NCBI GenBank assembly: GCA_037013495.1 | Contig: CM072810.1 | Coordinates: forward strand, 37,601,843 to 37,665,842 | Source of the DNA: Hippophae tibetana | Lineage: Eukaryota > Streptophyta > Magnoliopsida > Rosales > Elaeagnaceae | Direction of reading: 5' to 3' | Length of the DNA stretch: 64,000 nucleotides | Part shown: positions 27,127 through 40,000 of the stretch, piece by piece | How positions within the stretch are numbered: position 1 is the first letter of the stretch | Layout: the number at the start of each line of letters is the position of its first letter | The notes under the pieces: model-generated | The model's database searches: none | What the model was told of the DNA's origin: nothing | The model's input: only the letters and a program-made list of their open reading frames with translations | Made by a program: the position numbers and the translations under genes

Positions 27127-29479
27127 CAAGATGATAGCAATCCACTTTCGCGGATGGAAAGAGCTTGACTTTATAGACATCAAGTATAGTGGTACGAGCG
27201 AAGCTATTTTGACACAATTGTGAGATATGATGAATCTAATACCAATGAAGAGAAAATATCTATACTTTCCCATAGATTTACTAAATTTCTTAGAAAGAAT
27301 AAACCCGTTTTTAGGGATTTAAGAAAAAGGTAATCCGAGCTCTAAAATGATTATTTCATTGAATTTATAGTTGTGTTTCTTCCAAGCGACTTCAAACATT
27401 TTGGAGACCACTCATATAGGCATTTGAGCAAAAAACTAAATCTAGAACTATGCAGCTGAACATAAATTTTGAACTCTATATCTTGCAAGAGGATGAAACT
27501 TTGAACAAATTCTATGCAGGTTTTTCAAGCAATTTCAACTACCCGTACAATTTGGATGGACCTATTTGGAAAAAACGTAGATTGAGAAAATTGTTGTTAT
27601 CCTACATTATCATTTTTAAGAAAAAGATACCTTGCTTAAATCCATATAGAAGGCCTGTGAACTTACTGTTAAATGAATCAGTTGTGAATTTATTCGAACT
27701 GCATTATTTGTTACCAAGATGATAGCAATCCACTTTCGCGGATGGAAAGAGCTTGACTTTATAGACATCAAGTATAATGGTACGAGCGAAGCTATTTTGA
27801 CACAATTGTTAGATATGATGAATCTAATACCAATGAAGAGAAAATATCTATACTTTCCCATAGATTTACTAAATTTCTTAGAAAGAATAACCCCGTTTTT
27901 AGGGATTTAAGAAAAAGGTAATCCGAGCTCTAAAATGATTATTTCATTGAATTTATAGTTGTATTTCTTCCAAGCGACTTCAAACATTTTGGAGACCACT
28001 CATATAGGCATTTGAGCACAAAACTAAATCTAGAACTATGCAGTTGAACATAAATTTTGAACTCTATATCTTGCAAGAGGATGAAACTTTGAACAAATTC
28101 TATGCAGGTTTTTCAATCATTATCAACTACTCGTACAAGTTGGATGGACCTATTTGGTAAAAAAAGTAGATTGAGAAAATTGTTGTTAGCCTACATTCTC
28201 ATTTTCAAGAAAAAGATACCTTGCTTAAATCCATATAGAAGGCCTGTCAACTTGCTGTTAAATGAATCAGTTGGGAAATTATTCGAACTGGATTATTTGT
28301 TGCTAAGATGATAGCAATCCACTTTCGCGGATGGAAAGAGCTTGACTTTATAGACATCAAGTATAGTGGTACGAGGGAAGCAATTTTGACACAATTGTTA
28401 GAATTGATGAATCTAATACCAATGAAGAGAAAATATCTATACTTTCCCATAGATTTACTAAATTTCGTAGAAAGAATAAACCCGTTTTTAGGGATTTAAG
28501 AAAAAGGTAATCCGAGGTCTAAAATGATTATTTCAATGAATTTATAGTTGTATTTCTTCTAAGCGACTTCAAACATTTTGGAGACCACTCATATAGGCAT
28601 TTGAGCAAAAAAACTAAATCAAGAACTATGCACCTGAACATACATTTTGAACTCTATATCATGCAAGAGGATGAAACTTTGAACAAATTCTATGCAGGTT
28701 TTTCAATCATTATCAACACCTCGTACAATTTGTATGGACCTATTTGTTAAAAAAGTAGATTGAGAAAATGGTTGTTAGCCTACATTATCATTTCCAAGAT
28801 AAAGATACCTTGCTTAAATCCATATAGAGAACCTGTGAACTTACTGTTAAATGAACAGTTGGGAAATTATTCGACCTGCATTATTTGTTGCCAAGATGAT
28901 AGCAATCCACTTTCGCGGATGGAAAGAGCTTGACTTTATAGACATCAAGTATAGTGGTACGAGCGAAGCAATTTTGACACAATTGTTAGAATTGATGAAT
29001 CTAATACCAATGAAGAGAAAATATCTATACTTTCCCATAGATTTTATAAATTTCTTAGAAAGAATAAACCCGTTTTTAGGGATTTAAAAAAAAGGTAATC
29101 TGAGCTCTAAAATGATTATTTCAATGAATTTATAGTCGTATTTCTTCCAAGCAACTTCAAACATTTTGGGGACCACTAATATAGGCATTTGAGCAAAAAA
29201 TAAATCTAGAACTATGTAGCTGAACATAAATTTTGAACTCTATATCATGCAAGAGGATGAAACTTTGAACAAATTTTATGCAGGTTTTTCAATCATTATC
29301 AACTACTCGTACAATTTGGATGGACCTATTTGGTAAAAAAAGTAGATTGAGAAAATTGTTGTTAGCCTACATTATCATTTTCAAGAAAAAGATACCTTGC
29401 TTAAATCCATATAGAAGGCCTGTGAACTTGCTGTTAAATGAATCAGTTCGGAAATTATTCGAACTGCATTATTTGTTGC
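27127..29479 (+). repeat. Tetrameric HOR B, unit 1 (~2353 bp)
   Basis: Four-monomer unit with landmarks at 27131, 27719, 28308 and 28896. Monomer 1 is marked by CAATTGTGAGATATG (27218), a TGA in the 63-codon frame. Monomer 2 has AAGTATAATGG with, upstream of it, TTTTTCAAGCAATTTC. Monomer 3 has GAGCACAAAAC, CAGTTGAAC and ACGAGGGAAGC. Monomer 4 has CACCTGAACATAC and AGAGAACCTGTG. The order is repeated 2353 bp downstream. This monomer set is different from that of HOR A. Confidence 0.93.
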
Positions 29480-31833
29480 TAAGATGATAGCAATCCACTT
29501 TCGCGGATGGAAAGATCTTGACTTTATAGACATCAAGTATAGTGGTACGAGCGAAGCTATTTTGACACAATTGTGAGATATGATGAATCTAATACCAATG
29601 AAGAGAAAATATCTATACTTTCCCATAGATTTACTAAATTTCTTAGAAAGAATAAACCCGTTTTTAGGGATTTAAGAAAAAGGTAATCCGAGCTCTAAAA
29701 TGATTATTTCATTGAATTTATAGTTGTGTTTCTTCCAAGCGACTTCAAACATTTTGGAGACCACTCATATAGGCATTTGAGCAAAAAACTAAATCTAGAA
29801 CTATGCAGCTGAACATAAATTTTGAACTCTATATCTTGCAAGAGGATGAAACTTTGAACAAATTCTATGCAGGTTTTTCAAGCAATTTCAACTACCCGTA
29901 CAATTTGGATGGACCTATTTGGAAAAAACATAGATTGAGAAAATTGTTGTTATCCTACATTATCATTTTTAAGAAAAAGATACCTTGCTTAAATCCATAT
30001 AGAAGGCCTGTGAACTTACTGTTAAATGAATCAGTTGTGAATTTATTCGAACTGCATTATTTGTTACCAAGATGATAGCAATCCACTTTCGCGGATGGAA
30101 AGAGCTTGACTTTATAGACATCAAGTATAATGGTACGAGCGAAGCTATTTTGACACAATTGTTAGATATGATGAATCTAATACCAATGAAGAGAAAATAT
30201 CTATACTTTCCCATAGATTTACTAAATTTCTTAGAAAGAATAACCCCGTTTTTAGGGATTTAAGAAAAAGGTAATCCGAGCTCTAAAATGATTATTTCAT
30301 TGAATTTATAGTTGTATTTCTTCCAAGCGACTTCAAACATTTTGGAGACCACTCATATAGGCATTTGAGCACAAAACTAAATCTAGAACTATGCAGTTGA
30401 ACATAAATTTTGAACTCTATATCTTGCAAGAGGATGAAACTTTGAACAAATTCTATGCAGGTTTTTCAATCATTATCAACTACTCGTACAAGTTGGATGG
30501 ACCTATTTGGTAAAAAAAGTAGATTGAGAAAATTGTTGTTAGCCTACATTCTCATTTTCAAGAAAAAGATACCTTGCTTAAATCCATATAGAAGGCCTGT
30601 CAACATTGCTGTTAAATGAATCAGTTGGGAAATTATTCGAACTGCATTATTTGTTGCTAAGATGATAGCAATCCACTTTCGCGGATGGAAAGAGCTTGAC
30701 TTTATAGACATCAAGTATAGTGGTACGAGGGAAGCAATTTTGACACAATTGTTAGAATTGATGAATCTAATACCAATGAAGAGAAAATATCTATACTTTC
30801 CCATAGATTTACTAAATTTCGTAGAAAGAATAAACCCGTTTTTAGGGATTTAAGAAAAAGGTAATCCGAGGTCTAAAATGATTATTTCAATGAATTTATA
30901 GTTGTATTTCTTCTAAGCGACTTCAAACATTTTGGAGACCACTCATATAGGCATTTGAGCAAAAAAACTAAATCAAGAACTATGCACCTGAACATACATT
31001 TTGAACTCTATATCATGCAAGAGGATGAAACTTTGAACAAATTCTATGCAGGTTTTTCAATCATTATCAACACCTCGTACAATTTGTATGGACCTATTTG
31101 TTAAAAAAGTAGATTGAGAAAATGGTTGTTAGCCTACATTATCATTTCCAAGAAAAAGATACCTTGCTTAAATCCATATAGAGAACCTGTGAACTTACTG
31201 TTAAATGAACAGTTGGGAAATTATTCGACCTGCATTATTTGTTGCCAAGATGATAGCAATCCACTTTCGCGGATGGAAAGAGCTTGACTTTATAGACATC
31301 AAGTATAGTGGTACGAGCGAAGCAATTTTGACACAATTGTTAGAATTGATGAATCTAATACCAATGAAGAGAAAATATCTATACTTTCCCATAGATTTAA
31401 TAAATTTCTTAGAAAGAATAAACCCGTTTTTAGGGATTTTAAAAAAAGGTAATCTGAGCTCTAAAATGATTATTTCAATGAATTTATAGTCGTATTTCTT
31501 CCAAGAAACTTCAAACATTTTGGGGACCACTCATATAGGCATTTGAGCAAAAAATAAATCTAGAACTATGTAGCTGAACATAAATTTTGAACTCTATATC
31601 ATGCAAGAGGATGAAACTTTGAACAAATTTTATGCAGGTTTTTCAATCATTATCAACTACTCGTACAATTTGGATGGACCTATTTGGTAAAAAAAGTAGA
31701 TTGAGAAAATTGTTGTTAGCCTACATTATCATTTTCAAGAAAAAGATACCTTGCTTAAATCCATATAGAAGGCCTGTGAACTTGCTGTTAAATGAATCAG
31801 TTCGGAAATTATTCGAACTGCATTATTTGTTGC
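29480..31833 (+). repeat. Tetrameric HOR B, unit 2 (~2354 bp)
   Basis: Same four types in the same order, with landmarks at 29484, 30072, 30662 and 31250. Private variants include AAAGATCTTGAC near 29511, AAAAAACATAG near 29925, and an inserted A in GTCAACATTGC near 30599 that adds one base to the unit and changes the downstream minus-strand frame. The fourth monomer reads GGGATTTTAAAA near 31434, so the plus frame starting at 31205 runs to 31489. Confidence 0.93.
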
Positions 31834-34187
31834 TAAGATGATAGCAATCCACTTTCGCGGATGGAAAGAGCTTGACTTTATAGACATCAAGTATAGTGGT
31901 ACGAGCGAAGCTATTTTGACACAATTGTGAGATATGATGAATCTAATACCAATGAAGAGAAAATATCTATACTTTCCCATAGATTTACTAAATTTCTTAG
32001 AAAGAATAAACCCGTTTTTAGGGATTTAAGAAAAAGGTAATCCGAGCTCTAAAATGATTATTTCATTGAATTTATAGTTGTGTTTCTTCCAAGCGACTTC
32101 AAACATTTTGGAGACCACTCATATAGGCATTTGAGCAAAAAACTAAATCTAGAACTATGCAGCTGAACATAAATTTTGAACTCTATATCTTGCAAGAGGA
32201 TGAAACTTTGAACAAATTCTATGCAGGTTTTTCAAGCAATTTCAACTACCCGTACAATTTGGATGGACCTATTTGGAAAAAACGTAGATTGAGAAAATTG
32301 TTGTTATCCTACATTATCATTTTTAAGAAAAATATACCTTGCTTAAATCCATATAGAAGGCCTGTGAACTTACTGTTAAATGAATCAGTTGGGAATTTAT
32401 TCGAACTGCATTATTTGTTACCAAGATGATAGCAATCCACTTTCGCGGATGGAAAGAGCTTGACTTTATAGACATCAAGTATAATGGTACGAGCGAAGCT
32501 ATTTTGACACAATTGTTAGAATTGATGAATCTAATACCAATGAAGAGAAAATATCTATACTTTCCCATAGATTTACTAAATTTCTTAGAAAGAATAAACC
32601 CGTTTTTAGGGATTTAAGAAAAAGGTAATCTGAGCTCTAAAATGATTATTTCATTGAATTTATAGTTGTATTTCTTCCAAGTGACTTCAAACATTTTGGA
32701 TACTACTCATATAGGCATTTGAGCAAAAAACTAAATCTAGAACTATGCAGCTGAGCAGAAATTTTGATCTCTATATCATGCAAGAGGATGAAACTTTGAA
32801 CAAATTCTATGCAGGTTTTTCAATCAATATCAACACCTCGTACAATTTGGATGGACCTATTTGGTAAAAAAAGTAGATTGAGAAAATTGTTGTTAGCCTA
32901 CATTCTCATTTTCAAGAAAAAGATACCTTGCTTAAATCCATATAGAAGGCCTGTCAACTTGCTGTTAAATGAATCAGTTGGGAAATTATTCGAACTGCAT
33001 TATTTGTTGTTAAGATGATAGCATTCCACTTTCGCGGATGGAAAGAGCTTGACTTTATAGACATCAAGTATAGTGGTACGAGGGAAGCAATTTTGACACA
33101 ATTGTTAGAATTGATGAATCTAATACCAATGAAGAGAAAATATCTATACTTTCCCATAGATTTACTAAATTTCGTAGAAAGAATAAACCCGTTTTTAGGG
33201 ATTTAAGAAAAAGGTAATCCGAGGTCTAAAATGATTATTTCAATGAATTTATAGTTGTATTTCTTCTAAGCGACTTCAAACATTTTGGAGACCACTCATA
33301 TAGGCATTTGAGCAAAAAAACTAAATCAAGAACTATGCACCTGAACATACATTTTGAACTCTATATCATGCAAGAGGATGAAACTTTGAACAAATTCTAT
33401 GCAGGTTTTTCTATCAATATCAACACCTCGTACAATTTGGATGGACCTATTTGTTAAAAAAGTAGATTGAGAAAATGGTTGTTAGCCTACATTATCATTT
33501 CCAAGAAAAAGATACCTTGCTTAAATCCATATAGAGAACCTGTGAACTTACTGTTAAATGAATCAGTTGGGAAATTATTCGACCTGCATTATTTGTTGCC
33601 AAGATGATAGCAATCCACTTTCGCGGATGGAAAGAGCTTGACTTTATAGACATCAAGTATAGTGGTACGAGCGAAGCAATTTTGACACAATTGTTAGAAT
33701 TGATGAATCTAATACCAATGAAGAGAAAATATATATACTTTCCCATAGATTTACTAAATTTCTTAGAAAGAATAAACCCGTTTTTAGGGATTTAAAAAAA
33801 AGGTAATCTGAGCTCTAAAATGATTATTTCAATGAATTTATAGTCGTATTTCTTCCAAGCAACTTCAAACATTTTGGGGACCACTCATATAGGAATTTGA
33901 GCAAAAAATAAATCTAGAACTATGTAGCTGAACATAAATTTTGAACTCTATATCATGCAAGAGGATGAAACTTTGAACAAATTCTATGCAGGTTTTTCAA
34001 TCATTATCAACTACTCGTACAATTTGGATGGACCTATTTTGTAAAAAAAGTAGATTGAGAAAATTGTTGTTAGCCTACATTATCATTTTCAAGAAAAAGA
34101 TACCTTGCTTAAATCCATATAGAAGGCCTGTGAACTTGCTGTTAAATGAATCAGTTCGGAAATTATTCGAACTGCATTATTTGTTGC
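31834..34187 (+). repeat. Tetrameric HOR B, unit 3 (~2354 bp), partly overwritten
   Basis: Landmarks at 31838, 32426, 33015 and 33604. Monomer 1 keeps CAATTGTGAGATATG and monomer 4 keeps AGAGAACCTGTG. The end of monomer 2 and the start of monomer 3 differ from units 1 and 2: TTAGAATTGATG for TTAGATATGATG, GGATACTACTC, and CAGCTGAGCAGAAATTTTGATC. This patch looks like replacement by another subtype (gene conversion or exchange) after the HOR formed. The later 4708-bp octamer begins inside this unit at about 32335. Confidence 0.85.
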
Positions 34188-37042
34188 TAAGATGATAGCA
34201 ATCCACTTTCGTGGATGGAAAGAGCTTGACTTTATAGACATCAAGTATAGTGGTACGAGCGAAGCTATTTTGACACAATTGTGAGATATGATGAATCTAA
34301 TACCAATGAAGAGAAAATATCTATACTTTCCCATAGATTTACTAAATTTCTTAGAAGGAATAAACCCGTTTTTAGGGATTTAAGAAAAAGGTAATCCGAG
34401 CTCTAAAATGATTATTTCATTGAATTTATAGTTGTATTTCTTCCAAGCGACTTCAAACATTTTGGAGACCACTCATATAGGCATTTGAGCAAAAAACTAA
34501 ATCTAGAACTATGCAGCTGAACATAAATTTTGAACTCTATATCTTGCAAGAGGATGAAACTTTGAACAAATTCTATGCAGGTTTTTCAATCAATTTCAAC
34601 TACCCGTACAATTTGGATGGACCTATTTGGAAAAAACGTAGATTGAGAAAATTGTTGTTATCCTACATTATCATTTTTAAGAAAAAGATACCTTGCTTAA
34701 ATCCATATAGAAGGCCTGTGAACTTACTGTTAAATGAATCAGTTGGGAATTTATTCGAACTGCATTATTTGTTACCAAGATGATAGCAATCCACTTCCGT
34801 GGACGGAAAGAGATTGACTTTATAGACATCAAGTATAGTGGTACGAGCGGAGCAATTTTGACACAATTGTTAGAATTGATGAATCTAATACCAATGAAGA
34901 GAAAATATCTATACTTTACCATAGATTTACTAAATTTCGTAGAAAGAATAAACCCGTTTTTAGGGATTTAAGAAAAAGGTAATCCGAGCTCTAAAATGAT
35001 TATTTCAATGAATTTATAGTTGTATTTCTTCCAAGCGACTTCAAACATTTTGGAGACCACTCATATAGGCATTTGAGCAAAAAAACTAAATCTAGAACTA
35101 TGTAGCTGAACATACATTTTGAACTCTATATCATGCAAGAGGATGAAACTTTGAACAAATTCTACGCAGGTTTTTCAATCAATATCAACTACTCGTACAA
35201 TTTGGATGGACCTATTTGGAAAAAACGTAGATTGAGAAAATTGTTGTTAGCCTACATTATCATTTTCAAGAAAAAGATACCTTGCTTAAATCCATATAGA
35301 AGGCCTGTGAACTTGCTGTTAAATGAATCAGTTCGGAAATTATTCGAACTGCATTATTTGTTGCTAAGATGATAACAATCCACTTTCGCGGATGGAAAGA
35401 GCTAGACTTTATAGACATCAAGTATAGTGGTACGAGCGAAGCTATTTTGACACAATTGTTAGATATGATGAATCTAATACCAATGAAGAGAAAATATCTA
35501 TACTTTCCTATAGATTTACTAAATTTCTTAGAAAGAATAAACCCGTTTTTAGGGATTTAAGAAAAAGGTAATCCGAGCTCTAAAATGATTATTTCATTGA
35601 ATTTATAGTTGTATTTCTTCCAAGCGACTTCAAACATTTTGGAGACCACTCATATAGGCATTTGAGCAAAAAACTAAATCTAGAACTATGCAGCTGAACA
35701 TAAATTTTGAACTCTATATCTTGCAAGAGGATGAAACTTTGAACAAATTCTATGCAGCTTTTTCAATCATTATCAACTACTCGTACAATTTGGATGGACC
35801 TATTTTGGTAAAAAAGTAGATTGAGAAAATGGTTGTTAGCCTACATTATCATTTCCAAGAAAAAGATACCTTGCTTAAATCCATATAGAAGGCCTGTGAA
35901 CTTACTATTAAATGAATTAGTTGGGAAATTATTCGAACTGCTTTATTTGTTACCAAGATGATAGCAATCCACTTTCGTGGACGGAAAGAGCTTGACTTTA
36001 TAGACATCAAGTATAGTCGTACGAGCGGAGCAATTTTGACACAATTGTTAGAATTGATGAATCTAATACCAATGAAGAGAAAATATCTATACTTTCCCAT
36101 AGATTTACTAAATTTCGTAGAAAGAATAAACCCGTTTTTAGGGATTTAAGAAAAAGGTAATCCGAGCTCTAAAATGATTATTTCATTGAATTTATAGTTG
36201 TATTTCATCCAAGCGAATTCAAACATTTTGGAGACCACTCATATAGTCATTTGAGCAAAAAACTAAATCTAGAACTATGCAGCTGAACAAAAATTGTGAA
36301 CTCTATATCTTGCAAGAGGATGAAACTTTGAACAAATTCTATGCAGGTTTTTCAATCATTATCAACTACTCGTACAATTTGGATGGACCTATTTGTTAAA
36401 AAAGTAGATTGAGAAAATGGTTGTTAGCCTACATTATCATTTCCAAGAAAAAGATACCTTGCTTAAATCCATATAGAAGGGCTGTGAACTTACTGTTAAA
36501 TGAATTAGTTGGGAAATTATTCGAACTGCATTATTTGTTACCAAGATGATAGCAATCCACTTTCGTGGACGGAAAGAGCTTGACTTTATAGACATCAAGT
36601 ATAGTGGTACGAGCGGAGCAATTTTGACACAATTGTTAGAATTGATGAATCTAATACCAATGAAGAGAAAATATCTATACTTTCCCATAGATTTACTAAA
36701 TTTCGTAGAAAGAATAAACCCGTTTTTAGGGATTTAAGAAAAAGGTAATCCGAGCTCTAAAATGATTATTTCAATGAATTTATAGCTGTATTTCTTCCAA
36801 GCGACTTCAAACATTGTGGAGACCAGTCATATAGGCATTTGAGCAAAAAACTAAACCTAGAACTATGCAGCTAAGCAGAAATTTTGAACTCTATATCATG
36901 CAAGAGGATGAAACTTTGAACAACTTCTACGCAGGTTTTTCAATCATTATCAACTACTCGTACAATTTGGATGGACCTATTTGGAAAAAACGTAGATTGA
37001 GAAAATTGTTGTTAGCCTACATTATCATTTTCAAGAAAAAGA
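32335..37042 (+). repeat. Octameric block, copy 1 (4708 bp)
   Basis: Eight monomers (landmarks 32426, 33015, 33604, 34192, 34780, 35369, 35958, 36546) are repeated as a block exactly 4708 bp downstream. The left edge is set by AAAAATATACC near 32330, which does not match AAAAAGATACC near 37038. The block includes the last part of HOR B plus four further monomers, so it is a second, larger amplification layered on the first. Confidence 0.95.
34188..34795 (+). repeat. Tetrameric HOR B, partial unit 4
   Basis: The monomer at 34192 again carries CAATTGTGAGATATG (34279), and its downstream part (34511-34790) matches HOR B, including ATTTTTAAGAAAAAG and GGGAATTTATTCG. Identity is lost at about 34795, where the next monomer reads CACTTCCGTGGACGG. 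HOR B therefore spans about 3.25 units. Confidence 0.85.
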
Positions 37043-40000
37043 TACCTTGCTTAAATCCATATAGAAGGCCTGTGAACTTACTGTTAAATGAATCAGTTGG
37101 GAATTTATTCGAACTGCATTATTTGTTACCAAGATGATAGCAATCCACTTTCGCGGATGGAAAGAGCTTGACTTTATAGACATCAAGTATAATGGTACGA
37201 GCGAAGCTATTTTGACACAATTGTTAGAATTGATGAATCTAATACCAATGAAGAGAAAATATCTATACTTTCCCATAGATTTACTAAATTTCTTAGAAAG
37301 AATAAACCCGTTTTTAGGGATTTAAGAAAAAGGTAATCTGAGCTCTAAAATGATTATTTCATTGAATTTATAGTTGTATTTCTTCCAAGTGACTTCAAAC
37401 ATTTTGGATACTACTCATATAGGCATTTGAGCAAAAAACTAAATCTAGAACTATGCAGCTGAGCAGAAATTTTGATCTCTATATCATGCAAGAGGATGAA
37501 ACTTTGAACAAATTCTATGCAGGTTTTTCAATCAATATCAACACCTCGTACAATTTGGATGGACCTATTTGGTAAAAAAAGTAGATTGAGAAAATTGTTG
37601 TTAGCCTACATTCTCATTTTCAAGAAAAAGATACCTTGCTTAAATCCATATAGAAGGCCTGTCAACTTGCTGTTAAATGAATCAGTTGGGAAATTATTCG
37701 AACTGCATTATTTGTTGTTAAGATGATAGCATTCCACTTTCGCGGATGGAAAGAGCTTGACTTTATAGACATCAAGTATAGTGGTACGAGGGAAGCAATT
37801 TTGACACAATTGTTAGAATTGATGAATCTAATACCAATGAAGAGAAAATATCTATACTTTCCCATAGATTTACTAAATTTCGTAGAAAGAATAAACCCGT
37901 TTTTAGGGATTTAAGAAAAAGGTAATCCGAGGTCTAAAATGATTATTTCAATGAATTTATAGTTGTATTTCTTCTAAGCGACTTCAAACATTTTGGAGAC
38001 CACTCATATAGGCATTTGAGCAAAAAAACTAAATCAAGAACTATGCACCTGAACATACATTTTGAACTCTATATCATGCAAGAGGATGAAACTTTGAACA
38101 AATTCTATGCAGGTTTTTCTATCAATATCAACACCTCGTACAATTTGGATGGACCTATTTGTTAAAAAAGTAGATTGAGAAAATGGTTGTTAGCCTACAT
38201 TATCATTTCCAAGAAAAAGATACCTTGCTTAAATCCATATAGAGAACCTGTGAACTTACTGTTAAATGAATCAGTTGGGAAATTATTCGACCTGCATTAT
38301 TTGTTGCCAAGATGATAGCAATCCACTTTCGCGGATGGAAAGAGCTTGACTTTATAGACATCAAGTATAGTGGTACGAGCGAAGCAATTTTGACACAATT
38401 GTTAGAATTGATGAATCTAATACCAATGAAGAGAAAATATATATACTTTCCCATAGATTTACTAAATTTCTTAGAAAGAATAAACCCGTTTTTAGGGATT
38501 TAAAAAAAAGGTAATCTGAGCTCTAAAATGATTATTTCAATGAATTTATAGTCGTATTTCTTCCAAGCAACTTCAAACATTTTGGGGACCACTCATATAG
38601 GAATTTGAGCAAAAAATAAATCTAGAACTATGTAGCTGAACATAAATTTTGAACTCTATATCATGCAAGAGGATGAAACTTTGAACAAATTCTATGCAGG
38701 TTTTTCAATCATTATCAACTACTCGTACAATTTGGATGGACCTATTTTGTAAAAAAAGTAGATTGAGAAAATTGTTGTTAGCCTACATTATCATTTTCAA
38801 GAAAAAGATACCTTGCTTAAATCCATATAGAAGGCCTGTGAACTTGCTGTTAAATGAATCAGTTCGGAAATTATTCCAACTGCATTATTTGTTGCTAAGA
38901 TGATAGCAATCCACTTTCGTGGATGGAAAGAGCTTGACTTTATAGACATCAAGTATAGTGGTACGAGCGAAGCTATTTTGACACAATTGTGAGATATGAT
39001 GAATCTAATACCAATGAAGAGAAAATATCTATACTTTCCCATAGATTTACTAAATTTCTTAGAAGGAATAAACCCGTTTTTAGGGATTTAAGAAAAAGGT
39101 AATCCGAGCTCTAAAATGATTATTTCATTGAATTTATAGTTGTATTTCTTCCAAGCGACTTCAAACATTTTGGAGACCACTCATATAGGCATTTGAGCAA
39201 AAAACTAAATCTAGAACTATGCAGCTGAACATAAATTTTGAACTCTATATCTTGCAAGAGGATGAAACTTTGAACAAATTCTATGCAGGTTTTTCAATCA
39301 ATTTCAACTACCCGTACAATTTGGATGGACCTATTTGGAAAAAACGTAGATTGAGAAAATTGTTGTTATCCTACATTATCATTTTTAAGAAAAAGATACC
39401 TTGCTTAAATCCATATAGAAGGCCTGTGAACTTACTGTTAAATGAATCAGTTGGGAATTTATTCGAACTGCATTATTTGTTACCAAGATGATAGCAATCC
39501 ACTTCCGTGGACGGAAAGAGATTGACTTTATAGACATCAAGTATAGTGGTACGAGCGGAGCAATTTTGACACAATTGTTAGAATTGATGAATCTAATACC
39601 AATGAAGAGAAAATATCTATACTTTACCATAGATTTACTAAATTTCGTAGAAAGAATAAACCCGTTTTTAGGGATTTAAGAAAAAGGTAATCCGAGCTCT
39701 AAAATGATTATTTCAATGAATTTATAGTTGTATTTCTTCCAAGCGACTTCAAACATTTTGGAGACCACTCATATAGGCATTTGAGCAAAAAAACTAAATC
39801 TAGAACTATGTAGCTGAACATACATTTTGAACTCTATATCATGCAAGAGGATGAAACTTTGAACAAATTCTACGCAGGTTTTTCAATCAATATCAACTAC
39901 TCGTACAATTTGGATGGACCTATTTGGAAAAAACGTAGATTGAGAAAATTGTTGTTAGCCTACATTATCATTTTCAAGAAAAAGATACCTTGCTTAAATC

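Noticed and set aside
26498..31489. Longer frames starting at 26498, 28851 and 31205 as a distinct gene
   Set aside because: They arise from a small deletion (ATGAACAGTTGGG for ATGAATCAGTTGGG) that happens to create an upstream ATG in frame in one HOR B monomer; the rest is the ordinary 63-codon frame.
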